From assembly GCA_900468535.1 (NCBI GenBank), contig UBTY01000031.1:1-64000 (forward strand): 64,000 nucleotides of DNA, read 5' to 3'. Both the position numbers and the translations under genes were made by a program. This stretch comes from Hyphomicrobiales bacterium. Its GTDB lineage: Bacteria; Pseudomonadota; Alphaproteobacteria; Rhizobiales; Rhizobiaceae. The notes beneath the pieces were generated by a model. The model saw only the letters and a program-made list of their open reading frames with translations, did no database searches and was not told where the DNA came from. Of this stretch, positions 9,772 through 18,168 are shown piece after piece; positions within the stretch are counted from its first letter, which is position 1; each line of letters starts with the position of its first letter.

Positions 9772-10686
9772 ATGCCCGACGCGATCATTGAAGCGGTGAG
9801 AGACTTTAACCGCTTTTACACCAGGTTTCTCGGCCTGCTGAATAAAGCCTACCTCGACACCCCGTTCACGCTGACCGACGCCCGCGTCCTCTTCGAGATC
9901 GGCTCTCACGACGGCGTGGGCGCTTCGACGCTGACGCGCGAGTTGCAGTTGGATGCGGCCTATCTCAGCCGCATTCTCAAACGCTTTCGTGGCGACGGCC
10001 TGATCGAAACAAAGCGCGATCCTGATGATCAGCGCAGTCAGGTGATACTGGCTACGGAAAAGGGATTTGCGCAATTTCGGGAGCTTGGCACGCGATCGAG
10101 CGCACAAATTGCCGAACACTTCGATCAGCTCGCAACAAATGAGCAACAAGCCGTCGTCGGCGCGATGCAGACGATCCGCTCGCACCTCGACCCGACGGCG
10201 CCATCATCACCCGCAATCATCCGCGCCCACCGGCCCGGCGATATCGGCTGGATCGTCCAGAGCCAGGCACGCGCCTATACCGAGGAATACGGTTGGGATT
10301 CGCGCTTCGAGGCGCTTGCGGCTGACGTCGCGAGCAAGTTCCTCGCCAACTTCGATCCCGCGCTGGAGTATTGCTGGATCGCCGAACGCAACGGCATAAA
10401 TGTCGGCTCGATCCTGATTGCAAACGGCGGCGATGGCGTCGCCAAGCTTCGGCTCCTCTATGTCGACAAGTCGGCACGCGGCCTGGGGCTGGGTAAAACG
10501 CTGGTCGAAGAATGTATCCGCTTTGCCAGATCCAGGGGCTATCGCCAGGTTTCCCTCTGGACGAACGACGTCCTGCATGCCGCCCGCGCGATCTACGTCA
10601 AGGCAGGTTTTCGCCTTGTCTCCGAAGAGAGACATCGGATGTTCGGGCGCGACGAAAACGGCCAGACCTGGGTCCTCGACCTCTAG
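9772..10686 (+). CDS. MarR-type HTH and GNAT acetyltransferase fusion protein
   Basis: 304 aa from the ATG at 9772, preceded by AGGAG with an 11-nt gap. Residues 1-140 form a MarR winged-helix domain (TLTRELQLDAAYLSRILKRF and the wing KRDPDDQRSQVIL). After a short linker, residues 145-304 form a GNAT acetyltransferase (LLYVDKSARGLGLGKTLVEE is the acetyl-CoA loop). Such fusions are a recurrent family; the GNAT half may acetylate a small molecule or sense it. Placed between a racemase gene and a TetR/MFS pair. Targets unknown. Confidence 0.85.
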   Translation: MPDAIIEAVRDFNRFYTRFLGLLNKAYLDTPFTLTDARVLFEIGSHDGVGASTLTRELQLDAAYLSRILKRFRGDGLIETKRDPDDQRSQVILATEKGFAQFRELGTRSSAQIAEHFDQLATNEQQAVVGAMQTIRSHLDPTAPSSPAIIRAHRPGDIGWIVQSQARAYTEEYGWDSRFEALAADVASKFLANFDPALEYCWIAERNGINVGSILIANGGDGVAKLRLLYVDKSARGLGLGKTLVEECIRFARSRGYRQVSLWTNDVLHAARAIYVKAGFRLVSEERHRMFGRDENGQTWVLDL

Positions 10687-10717
10687 GCAGCTCATCACAT
10701 AGTTTTTCGCTTGATTT

Positions 10718-10733
10718 GGAAACGACCATTTCC
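10718..10733. promoter_or_regulatory. GGAAA-N6-TTTCC inverted repeat, probable TetR operator
   Basis: A dyad GGAAA/TTTCC lies 14 nt upstream of the TetR start at 10748. Its position fits autoregulation and, through the downstream gene, control of the MFS exporter. Confidence 0.5.
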
Positions 10734-10747
10734 TAATTGATTTGGTC

Positions 10748-11365
10748 ATGACATCAGCGACGCTTGAAAACACGACGAAATCGCGGGGCCGCCCGCGCGA
10801 ATTCGACACGGATGCCGCATTGGACAAGGCGCTCGCCGTCTTCTCCGAGCGCGGCTACCACGCGGCGTCCATCAGCGAACTGACGGATGCAATGGATCTC
10901 GCAGCCGGCAGTGTCTACAAGGCTTTCGGAGACAAGCGAGGCATTTTTCTCGCCGCTTTCGATCGCTACCGCACGGTCCGCCGCAGCCTCCTTGATGCGG
11001 AACTCGCGAAGGTCATGACCGGTCGCGAGAAGGTCCAGGCACTCCTGAATTTTTATGCGTTCTATTCCCATGGCGACGCCGGCCGTCGTGGCTGTCTCGT
11101 GGTCGGCAGCGCCAATGAACTGGCGACATTCGACGAGGACGCGGCCGATCGCGTCGCCGCCGCTTTCGCCGCAAACGAAGCCCTGCTGCTCGATCTTATC
11201 CAGGCCGGACAAGCCGACGGTTCAATCGCGGCACGTATCGACAGTGCCGTCGCCGCGCGTGCCCTGCTATGCTTGACCAAAGGAATGCGCGTGGTCGGCA
11301 AGACCGGACGTGCACATAGCGACATGGCCGCCGTCGCTGAGATCGCCGCAAAGATACTCGACTGA
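10748..11365 (+). CDS. TetR family transcriptional regulator
   Basis: 205 aa. N-terminal TetR helix-turn-helix is clear: ALDKALAVFSERGYHAASIS, then ELTDAMDLAAGSVYKAFGDK. The C-terminal domain resembles the YfiR/NemR-like group that senses small electrophiles. ATG 10748 is preferred over an in-frame TTG two codons earlier. An MFS exporter follows 67 bp downstream on the same strand, so the pair likely forms a drug or metabolite efflux operon repressed by this protein. Confidence 0.85.
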   Translation: MTSATLENTTKSRGRPREFDTDAALDKALAVFSERGYHAASISELTDAMDLAAGSVYKAFGDKRGIFLAAFDRYRTVRRSLLDAELAKVMTGREKVQALLNFYAFYSHGDAGRRGCLVVGSANELATFDEDAADRVAAAFAANEALLLDLIQAGQADGSIAARIDSAVAARALLCLTKGMRVVGKTGRAHSDMAAVAEIAAKILD

Positions 11366-11432
11366 CCTCCCCAGCACGGGACTACCCCGTGCGTTTCAAG
11401 ATAGTGACCATCCGACATTCCGGAGCCCCCGC

Positions 11433-12638
11433 ATGAGCCTTTCTGCTTCAACGCCCCAAGACGCAGCAACCCAGACGATCTCGCCGCTTATGACATTCAT
11501 GTTCGCCGCAACCTGCGGGCTCGTCGCGGCCAACCTCTATTACGGGCAGCCGCTTGCCGGTCCGATCAGCGCATCGCTCGGCCTCAGCCCGGCAGCGACG
11601 GGGCTGATCGTGACGCTGACGCAGATCGGATACGGTCTCGGCCTGCTGCTCATCGTTCCTTTGGGCGACCTGCTCGAAAACCGTAAGCTCGTACTGACGT
11701 TGATCGCGGTATCGGCTGTCGCCCTGGTTTCAGCCGCGCTGTCATCGACCCCGACGATGTTCCTGACCGCTTCGCTCTGTATCGGGCTTGCATCGGTTGC
11801 CGTGCAGGTTCTGGTACCATTCGCCGCCAACATGGCGCCCGACGCAATCCGCGGTCGGGTCGTCGGCAACGTCATGAGCGGCTTGCTCTGCGGCATCATG
11901 CTCGCCCGCCCCTTCGCGAGCTTCCTTGCCGAGGCGACCTCCTGGCACACCGTCTATTATGTCACGGCAGCGATCATGGTCGCGCTCGTGTTGATCCTGC
12001 GCGCCAATCTTCCCGTTCGCACGCCGCACACAAAGCTCAGCTACCGCGAGCTGTTGGCGTCGATGGGTCACCTCGCCCTCCACTCGCGCGTCCTGCAGCG
12101 GCGCGCGCTCTATCAAGCCGGCATGTTCGGCGCGTTCAGCCTTTTCTGGACCACGACACCCCTGCTGCTTGCGGGCCCCGAGTTCGGCATGACGCAGAAC
12201 GGCATCGCGCTCTTTGCACTGGCGGGCGCCGCCGGCGCGATCGCATCACCGATCGCCGGTCGCCTCGCAGATCGCGGCCTGACCCGGATCGCCTCGACCC
12301 TGGCGATGGTGCTCGGGATGGCATCCTTCCTGATTGGACACTTTGCGGCAGACGGCTCTTTCACGGCACTCATCCTGCTGACGCTCGCCGCCATCCTGCT
12401 CGACTTCGGCGTCACCACCAATCTCGTGGTGGGCCAACGCACCATCTATGCGATCAGCGCCGAGCACCGCAGCCGCCTCAACGGCCTGTTCATGGCGACC
12501 TTCTTTGCCGGTGGCGCGCTCGGTTCCGCGGTTGGCGGCTGGGCCTTCGCAACGGGCGGATGGTCGCTGACGGCGTGGATCGGGCTCTGCTTTCCGGCCT
12601 TCGCCTTCCTGCTCTTCCTGACCGAGCGGAAAGGCTAG
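11433..12638 (+). CDS. MFS transporter, DHA1-like exporter
   Basis: 401 aa, about 12 hydrophobic segments. The N-terminal ANLYYGQPLAGPIS and the loop PLGDLLENRKLV (MFS motif A variant) place it with YgaY/arabinose-efflux-like major facilitator proteins that use the proton gradient to export small molecules. The ATG at 11433 is preceded by CGGAG; the frame continues upstream into the tetR gene without support. It ends 6 bp before the convergent HxlR gene. Substrate unknown. Confidence 0.85.
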   Translation: MSLSASTPQDAATQTISPLMTFMFAATCGLVAANLYYGQPLAGPISASLGLSPAATGLIVTLTQIGYGLGLLLIVPLGDLLENRKLVLTLIAVSAVALVSAALSSTPTMFLTASLCIGLASVAVQVLVPFAANMAPDAIRGRVVGNVMSGLLCGIMLARPFASFLAEATSWHTVYYVTAAIMVALVLILRANLPVRTPHTKLSYRELLASMGHLALHSRVLQRRALYQAGMFGAFSLFWTTTPLLLAGPEFGMTQNGIALFALAGAAGAIASPIAGRLADRGLTRIASTLAMVLGMASFLIGHFAADGSFTALILLTLAAILLDFGVTTNLVVGQRTIYAISAEHRSRLNGLFMATFFAGGALGSAVGGWAFATGGWSLTAWIGLCFPAFAFLLFLTERKG

Positions 12639-12644
12639 CGTCGG

Positions 12645-13064
12645 CTAGATAGCCTCGGCATCGAACCGGCTGCGCGCTTCGCGAACCGCATCGTGGTTCG
12701 CCTCCGCCCAATTCAACAGCAAAGCCAGCGTCGCATACAGAGATCGTCCAAGATCGGTCATCCTGTATTCGACGCTCGGCGGTTTCGTCGGGAAGACCTC
12801 GCGCTCGATATAGCCTTCGCGCTGCAGATCACGCAGCGTCTGCGTCAGCATCCGCTGGGAAATGTCGGGAATCATCCTGCGAAGCTCGCCGAATCTGTAA
12901 GGACGCTGTGATAGTGCCTCCAGCATCAGCGTCGACCATTTGCCACCAATCTGTTGCATCATGTCCCGCACGGGACAATTGCTGAAGTCGAGCTTCGAAA
13001 GGTCTATCTCGCGCCGGATCGCCGGAGCAGCCTTGCTCTTCAGGTTTACGACGGAGCCGCTCAT
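12645..13064 (-). CDS. HxlR family transcriptional regulator (QorR/YodB-like)
   Basis: 139 aa with the HxlR winged helix: a conserved N-terminal cysteine (NCPVRDMMQQIGGKWSTLML), RPYRFGELRRMIPDISQRML and the wing REVFPTKPPSVEYRMTDLG. Family members such as YodB and QorR sense quinones or oxidants through that cysteine. It is divergent from a QorB-like quinone reductase (118-bp gap), a pairing known for QorR, so it is probably the repressor of that gene. Confidence 0.87.
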   Translation of the reverse strand: MSGSVVNLKSKAAPAIRREIDLSKLDFSNCPVRDMMQQIGGKWSTLMLEALSQRPYRFGELRRMIPDISQRMLTQTLRDLQREGYIEREVFPTKPPSVEYRMTDLGRSLYATLALLLNWAEANHDAVREARSRFDAEAI

Positions 13065-13145
13065 CTATGGTGGTTCCCTTTTGGTAACGTAGAGCCTGAA
13101 AACTGCCTCCTTTACAGCTCAACGTCAATTCCTATTCTAGTGCTA

Positions 13146-13160
13146 GTCTCTTTTTGAGAC
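13146..13160. promoter_or_regulatory. GTCTC-N5-GAGAC inverted repeat upstream of the quinone reductase
   Basis: A 5-bp perfect dyad around a T5 centre, 22 nt before the reductase ATG. A CTAG-N2-CTAG direct repeat lies just upstream. Possible HxlR operator. Confidence 0.35.
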
Positions 13161-13182
13161 CTATTGAACCTAGAGGACGACT

Positions 13183-14070
13183 ATGAGCGAAACGATTCTT
13201 ATCACCGGCGCAGCGGGACAGCTCGGCCAGCGCGTCATCCACCACCTGCTCGAAACCTACAAGGTTCCCGCAGCGAGCTTGATTGCCGCAAGCCGCGACC
13301 CGTCCAAGCTTGCGTCCCTCTCTGCGAAGGGCGTCGTAACCCGCGCCGCCGATTTCGACGACCCGGCGACACTCGAGGCCGCCTTCAAGGGCGCCGATCG
13401 CCTGCTGATCATCAGCACCGATGCGCTGGCAGTTCCTGGTCAGCGGCTCAAGCAGCACAAGGCGGCAGTGGAAGCGGCAGCCAAAGCCGGCGTCAAGCAC
13501 ATCGCCTACACGTCGATGCCGTCGCCCGACAAGTCGCTCGTGACCTTCGCTCCTGACCATCTCGGCACCGAAAACGCAGTGAAGGCCAGCGGCCTGCCCT
13601 ACACGATCATCCGAAACGCCTGGTACATGGACAACTACCTGCACGGCATGCCCCACAACCTCCAGGGCGGCAGCTGGTACACGTCGAGCGGCGATGGAAA
13701 GGTCTCCAACATTTCTCGCGAAGATTGCGCGATCGCGATCGCAGCCGCTCTCGCCTCCGGCACGGCCGAGAGCGCTACCTACACCGTGACCGGCAGTGAA
13801 TCGCTGAACGCCGACGAAATCGCCGCCATCATCGCGGACGCCGTCGGCAAGCCGTTGAAGGCCGTGCAGGTCAGCGACGAGCAGCTTGGCCAGGGCATTC
13901 GCGGCGCCGGACTGCCTGGTTTCGTCGCCGATATGCTTGTGTCGGCGGACGCGAACATTCGCGCCGGCAATTTCGATCTCGTGACGACCGATTTCACGAA
14001 GCTGACAGGCAAGCAGCCGCAGACGCTGAAGGACTTCACCATCGCCCACAAAGCCGCGCTGACGGCCTGA
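13183..14070 (+). CDS. NmrA-like NAD(P)H:quinone oxidoreductase (QorB type)
   Basis: 295-aa atypical short-chain dehydrogenase. N-terminal Rossmann motif ITGAAGQLGQR, then HIAYTSMPSPDKS and YTIIRNAWYMDN, matching the QorB/YtfG and NmrA-like group that reduces quinones with NADPH. It ends at a perfect 12-bp hairpin. The divergent HxlR regulator suggests induction by quinones or other electrophiles. Confidence 0.85.
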   Translation: MSETILITGAAGQLGQRVIHHLLETYKVPAASLIAASRDPSKLASLSAKGVVTRAADFDDPATLEAAFKGADRLLIISTDALAVPGQRLKQHKAAVEAAAKAGVKHIAYTSMPSPDKSLVTFAPDHLGTENAVKASGLPYTIIRNAWYMDNYLHGMPHNLQGGSWYTSSGDGKVSNISREDCAIAIAAALASGTAESATYTVTGSESLNADEIAAIIADAVGKPLKAVQVSDEQLGQGIRGAGLPGFVADMLVSADANIRAGNFDLVTTDFTKLTGKQPQTLKDFTIAHKAALTA

Positions 14071-14080
14071 TGCTCAATGA

Positions 14081-14110
14081 CCGACACGCCCCGTTTCAGG
14101 GGCGTGTCGG
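14081..14110. terminator. Bidirectional hairpin between quinone reductase and pdxJ
   Basis: Perfect 12-bp stem (14081-14092 with 14099-14110) and a 6-nt loop in the 46-bp convergent gap. No long T-run follows on either side, so it may be an attenuating or 3'-end-protecting hairpin as well as a terminator. Confidence 0.65.
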
Positions 14111-14116
14111 CACAAT

Positions 14117-14869
14117 TCAGATCTTCTGGCCGCAGGCGCGGCAGAAGCGCCGAACAGTTTCGGCCATGCCGTATTCGAGCGCATCGGCCGTAAGGCCATG
14201 GCCGATCGAAACTTCGGCAAGCTTCGGAATGCGCTTTACGAGCGCCGGAAGATTGGCAACGGTGAGATCATGGCCGGCATTCACGCCAAGTCCGAGCGCG
14301 AGCGCCGCATCCGCCGTCCGGCCAAGGTCTTCGAGAATGGGCCCTGCCCGCTCCGGAGCGTCATAGCAGCCTCCGTAAGGCCCGGTATAAAGCTCGATGC
14401 GATCCGCACCGACTTCCTTGGCGATCGCAACCGCCTCCTCATCGCCGTCACCGTCCGCAAACAGCGAAACGCGCGTTCCCATCTTCTTCAGCGACTGGAT
14501 GACGTCGGCCAGAAAAACCCTGTGCTTGCGAAAATCCCAGCCATGGTCGGAAGTTGCCTGTGACGGATCATCCGGCACCAGCGTTACCTGCTCGGGAGCA
14601 ACGCTCGCGCAGAGCTCGAGAAAGTCGGCGGTCGGATAACCCTCGATATTGAATTCGGCCTGCGGGAACTCGTCATCGATGAGGTTGCGGATGACAGGCA
14701 GGTCGGAAAAGCGGATATGACGCTGGTCGGGTCTCGGATGCACCGTCAACCCGCTCGCCCCCGCCTTGAGCGCGATGCGCCCCAGTCCCTCGACGCTCGG
14801 CCAAGGGAGGTCGCGCCGATTCCGCAGCATCGCGACGGCGTTGAGATTGACGGAAAGCGTGGTTGGCAT
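14117..14869 (-). CDS. pdxJ: Pyridoxine 5'-phosphate synthase
   Basis: 250 aa, usual length. It condenses 1-deoxyxylulose-5-phosphate with 3-amino-1-hydroxyacetone phosphate to pyridoxine 5'-phosphate in the DXP-dependent vitamin B6 pathway. Motifs: [52 protein letters not shown] and NAGHDLT, covering the TIM-barrel phosphate and catalytic residues. Stands alone, with a 430-bp non-coding region upstream. Several PLP enzymes are encoded nearby, but no direct link is implied. Confidence 0.97.
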   Translation of the reverse strand: MPTTLSVNLNAVAMLRNRRDLPWPSVEGLGRIALKAGASGLTVHPRPDQRHIRFSDLPVIRNLIDDEFPQAEFNIEGYPTADFLELCASVAPEQVTLVPDDPSQATSDHGWDFRKHRVFLADVIQSLKKMGTRVSLFADGDGDEEAVAIAKEVGADRIELYTGPYGGCYDAPERAGPILEDLGRTADAALALGLGVNAGHDLTVANLPALVKRIPKLAEVSIGHGLTADALEYGMAETVRRFCRACGQKI

Positions 14870-15299
14870 GGCGACTGTCCATAGATCGAAAACGGTGCCC
14901 CGCTTTTACGTGATATGTGCCGATGAAGCCAACGACATTCCGTTATGGACACATTTCAAACGTTGACACCAAAGCAACCACCGCGCGAGATCGCGCAATA
15001 AGTATTACAAAGCCGAAAATGGCGTGATGAAACGATTAAGTCGCACGGAAATGGCAGCAGGCGAGATAAAATCGCTAAACAGGACAATCTCTCCGATACA
15101 TTGCCCTGTGATTTAAAAATGATTATTTTTAAGACTAACAAATAGTTTCGTTTCCTTCATAACCTTGGGCTAATGCAACAGAGAATCCGCCCCTCGTTGC
15201 TTCGAGACTAGTACATAACGCATAGAGGAAACCCCACTCGACCGCGCCCCGCGTCTTTGAAATGCGCAAGCTGCACAATCGTGCACAACAGGAGGGTTG
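14870..15299. other. 430-bp non-coding region between pdxJ and the MerR-LuxR gene
   Basis: AT-richer than its surroundings. It should hold the divergent promoters of both genes. No supported gene was found. Two dyads are visible: TTAAAAAT-N4-ATTTTTAA at 15113-15132 and TGCAC-N4-GTGCA at 15272-15285, the latter just before the ribosome site of the MerR-LuxR gene. Confidence 0.6.
15113..15132. promoter_or_regulatory. 20-bp AT-only palindrome arms in the pdxJ/MerR-LuxR intergenic region
   Basis: Perfect 8-bp arms TTAAAAAT and ATTTTTAA with GATT between. Could be a protein site or cruciform-prone element upstream of the MerR-LuxR gene. Confidence 0.35.
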
Positions 15300-15977
15300 A
15301 TGGCAGGAAACTATAAGCGGACATTCACTCCGCAAAACGCATCAGAGCTACGGCACGAGTGCCGATTTCTCCCCGCAGCGGCGCTACCGCCGGACCTGCC
15401 GGGTGGACAGGTTGCCATTGCCGACATGGCAAACGCCTTTGGCGTGACTCACAGAACGCTGCATTTCTATGAAGAGAAAGGCCTGATCTCGTCAGGGCGC
15501 ATGGGCTTGATGCGCGTCTACGATCCCGGCGATATCATGCGCATGGCCGTGATCAACGTTTGCCGCGAAGCCGGAATGGCCGTGGCGGTGATCCAGGAGC
15601 TTATGCACGAACTCAGCGGCGCCGCTACGCAAGAGGCAGCCGATGCGATGTTCCGCATCGCACTTGAGACACGCAAGCGCGAACTCTGCGCCGATATGTC
15701 GACGCTGCATCGTCAGCTGCAGCATGTCAGCGAACTGCTGGAAACGCCGGACGGGCTGCTGAACGACAACCAGCACGAACGGGAACTGACAGAAAAAGAA
15801 CTCCGCTGCCTGTCGCTGATGGCCGAAGGCCTGTCGACGCACCGCCTCGCCCGCGTGCTTGCGATGGACGATGGCGAAGCCCGCGCTGTGGAAGCCGCCA
15901 TCATCGGCAAGTTCCAGGCCAACAACCGCTTCCAGGCAATCGCAAAGGCAGTGATGCTCGGTGTCGTAAGGGCATGA
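15300..15977 (+). CDS. Double-HTH regulator: MerR-type N-terminal and LuxR/GerE-type C-terminal domains
   Basis: 225 aa. The ATG at 15300 follows GGAGGG. After a non-conserved 35-residue head, a MerR winged helix is visible (IADMANAFGVTHRTLHFYEE, then KGLISSGRMGLMRVYDPGD). A helical linker with a predicted coiled coil follows (about 100-160). The C-terminus (about 163-225) aligns with the LuxR/GerE fold: LTEKELRCLSLMAEGLSTHR, then a degenerate recognition helix, then NRFQAIAKAVMLGVV. No receiver or ligand domain is seen. Likely a DNA-binding regulator; targets unknown. Confidence 0.7.
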   Translation: MAGNYKRTFTPQNASELRHECRFLPAAALPPDLPGGQVAIADMANAFGVTHRTLHFYEEKGLISSGRMGLMRVYDPGDIMRMAVINVCREAGMAVAVIQELMHELSGAATQEAADAMFRIALETRKRELCADMSTLHRQLQHVSELLETPDGLLNDNQHERELTEKELRCLSLMAEGLSTHRLARVLAMDDGEARAVEAAIIGKFQANNRFQAIAKAVMLGVVRA

Positions 15978-15999
15978 TGCCCGAGACACGAAGGCACGA

Positions 16000-17127
16000 T
16001 CAGCGCACGATCGTCAGCGTCTCGGCTGCACGGGTGATGGCCGTATAAAGCCAGCGCTCGCGCGTGTCGCGAAATGCCCAGCTTTCATCGAACAGAACGA
16101 CATTGTTCCACTGCGAACCCTGCGCCTTGTGCACCGTCAAGGCGTAACCGTAGTCGAACTCGTCGTAACGCTTGCGGGTGTTCCAGGGGATCTCGCCCTC
16201 GACATCCTCGAACGCCTGCTTCAACAGCTTGATCTTCGCCGCCCCGCGATCCATGTCGTCGTCTTCAGGCCGGATCAGCAGATTGATCCCCGGCTTCGTG
16301 GTTTCCTTGGACGAGGTCATGACCTGCCACAGCGAACCGTTCAAAAGCCCCTTCGCCGGATCATTGCGCAGGCAGACGAGCTTGTCGCCCGTCTGCGGAT
16401 ACTCGGTCGTAAAGCCTTTCAACTCGCGAAGGCGCTGATTGTACCGCTTGCGCGTCCTGTTGGTGCCGACAAGCACCTGATCGGCGTCCAGAACCAGCGC
16501 CTGATTGACCTCGTTCTTCGAGATCACCTTTGCCGCGCCATAGTCGCCGTACATGATCTCGTTGCCTTCGCGCACCTGCATGGCAAGCTTGATGATCGGA
16601 TTGTCCCGCGCCTGGCGGTGAATATCCGTCAGCAGGTAATCAGGGTCCTGATTGGTGAAGAAGCCGCCACCCGAGACGGGCGGAAGCTGGCCGGGATCGC
16701 CGAGCACCAGGATCGGGGTGCCGAAGCTCATCAGATCCTTGCCAAGCGCCTCGTCGACCATCGAGCACTCGTCGACAATGATCAGTGCGGCCTTGGCGAC
16801 CGGGCTCTGCCTGTTGATTGAAAACATCGGCGCGATCGAGGTCTTGCCGGTTTCCTCATCCTCCACCGCCTCTTCGCCGCGGGGACGATAGATCAGCGAG
16901 TGGATCGTCTTGGCATTGCTGGCGCCACGCGAGCGCAATACCTGTGCCGCCTTGCCGGTGAAGGCTGCGAACAGCACGTCGCCATCGACATGCTCCGCAA
17001 AATGACGCGCAAGCGTCGTCTTTCCCGTGCCGGCATAGCCGAACAGGCGGAAAATCGGAGACCGTCCCTCCTTCAGCCAGTTGGAAACGGCCTTGAGGGC
17101 TTCATCTTGTTGCGGGGCAAATTGCAT
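16000..17127 (-). CDS. RecD/Dda-like superfamily 1 DNA helicase
   Basis: 375 aa. Walker A GYAGTGKTTL (K36), Walker B/motif II IIVDECSMVDE, motif III LVLGDPGQLPP, an R-containing motif DIHRQARDNP, and near the C-terminus YALTVHKAQGSQWN followed by LYTAITRAAETL. This is the AAA_30 plus UvrD_C_2 architecture of RecD-like and T4 Dda-like 5'-3' helicases, shorter than RecD2. Start ATG 17127 precedes the conserved QQDEAL segment; the large upstream open frame is not conserved-looking. A role in repair or replication restart is inferred. Confidence 0.82.
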   Translation of the reverse strand: MQFAPQQDEALKAVSNWLKEGRSPIFRLFGYAGTGKTTLARHFAEHVDGDVLFAAFTGKAAQVLRSRGASNAKTIHSLIYRPRGEEAVEDEETGKTSIAPMFSINRQSPVAKAALIIVDECSMVDEALGKDLMSFGTPILVLGDPGQLPPVSGGGFFTNQDPDYLLTDIHRQARDNPIIKLAMQVREGNEIMYGDYGAAKVISKNEVNQALVLDADQVLVGTNRTRKRYNQRLRELKGFTTEYPQTGDKLVCLRNDPAKGLLNGSLWQVMTSSKETTKPGINLLIRPEDDDMDRGAAKIKLLKQAFEDVEGEIPWNTRKRYDEFDYGYALTVHKAQGSQWNNVVLFDESWAFRDTRERWLYTAITRAAETLTIVR

Positions 17128-17188
17128 GGTCGTTCGACTTGGCAGGATTCGCCGGGGATAGGCAAGCGAGAAAAACTCTTCCTCTACC

Positions 17189-17217
17189 GGGAATAAACCT
17201 TGGGGCACCGGTGTCTC
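17189..17217 (+). promoter_or_regulatory. Candidate ECF-type promoter for the COG4315/sigma/anti-sigma operon
   Basis: GGGAATAAAC (17189-17198) as a -35-like box and GTGTCTC (17211-17217) as a -10-like box, 16 nt between GGGAAT and GTGTCT. Group IV sigma promoters have GGAA-type -35 and CGTC/GTC-type -10 elements. Position is right for the downstream operon, suggesting autoregulation. Read by eye only. Confidence 0.45.
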
Positions 17218-17265
17218 ATCGCAGGCAAGGAGAAAAGCCTGCCCAACCCCAGTGAGGAGAAAGAC

Positions 17266-17643
17266 ATGAACTCCCTGACACTTCTGATCGCATCCGTCGC
17301 CGCCGCCGTAGCGACATCCGCCTTTGCCGCAGAGCCGGTGAAAGTGATGGATTCCGCCAAGGGCAAGGTCCTTACCGGCGATAACGGCATGACGCTCTAC
17401 ACATTCAAGAAGGATTCCAAGGGCGTCTCCAACTGCTACGGCGATTGCGCCAAAAACTGGCCGCCGCTGATGGCCGCTAGCGGCGCGAAGGCAGAGGGTG
17501 CATATTCGCTCGTCGAACGCAAAGACGGCAGCAAGCAGTGGGCAAAGGACGGCATGCCGCTCTACTACTGGGTAAAGGACAAGAAGATGGGTGACGTCAC
17601 CGGTGACGGCGTCGGGGGCAACTGGGATGTCGCCAAGCCGTGA
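17266..17643 (+). CDS. Secreted COG4315/lipoprotein_15-repeat protein
   Basis: 125 aa. A signal peptide (MNSLTLLIASVAAAVATSAFA, cleavage near residue 22) is followed by the paired repeats of this family: GKVLTGDNGMTLYTFKKDSK, then NCYGDCAKNWPPL, then DGMPLYYWVKDKKMGDVTGD. Function of the family is unknown; it is often encoded beside ECF sigma factors. GGAG lies 9 nt before the ATG. The sigma gene follows after 9 bp, so the three genes form one operon and this is probably a regulon output. Confidence 0.85.
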   Translation: MNSLTLLIASVAAAVATSAFAAEPVKVMDSAKGKVLTGDNGMTLYTFKKDSKGVSNCYGDCAKNWPPLMAASGAKAEGAYSLVERKDGSKQWAKDGMPLYYWVKDKKMGDVTGDGVGGNWDVAKP

Positions 17644-17652
17644 GAGGCGAAC

Positions 17653-18168
17653 GTGAAAACACCGAAGCCTGAAAGCTTCGAGGGCCAGATCCTGGCCCTC
17701 ATTCCCTCCCTCAGGCGCTATTCGCGTAGCCTGACGCGTTCGGATGCCGATGGTGAGGATCTTTTGCAGGATTGCATCGAGAAGGTCTTGTCCCGTCGGT
17801 CGCAATGGCGTGGTCTGAACCTGCGCGGCTGGGTGCTGACGATCATGACCAACCTGTCGCGAAACGGCCACCGCCAGCGCCAGCGGGCGCCGACCGTGGA
17901 GCTTGAAAGCGCCGAGAACGTCGTCTCCGCCGAAGCAGCCCCCGATCCGCTCGAACGATCGAAGCTCGAGGAGGCATTGAACAGCCTTTCGGAGGAAAAC
18001 CGCTCGGTGCTGATGCTCATCGTCATCGAAGGCTATACCTATCAGGAGGTCGCAACCGCCCTCGACATTCCGATCGGAACGGTAATGTCGCGCCTGTCGC
18101 GCGCGCGCCAGAGGATCGGAGAGCGCATGAAGGCCGACAATGTTATTACGCTTCGGAGACCGAAATGA
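17653..18168 (+). CDS. ECF-type RNA polymerase sigma factor
   Basis: 171 aa from a GTG start. Sigma region 2 spans about residues 12-75 (RRYSRSLTRSDADGEDLLQD and the RGWVLTIMTNLSRNGHR segment). Region 4 spans about 105-160 (LNSLSEENRSVLMLIVIEGY, then EVATALDIPIGTVMSRLSRA). Region 3 is missing, as in group IV factors. The stop overlaps the anti-sigma start by 4 bp (ATGA), indicating translational coupling. It likely reads the GGGAATAAAC promoter upstream. Confidence 0.92.
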   Translation: MKTPKPESFEGQILALIPSLRRYSRSLTRSDADGEDLLQDCIEKVLSRRSQWRGLNLRGWVLTIMTNLSRNGHRQRQRAPTVELESAENVVSAEAAPDPLERSKLEEALNSLSEENRSVLMLIVIEGYTYQEVATALDIPIGTVMSRLSRARQRIGERMKADNVITLRRPK

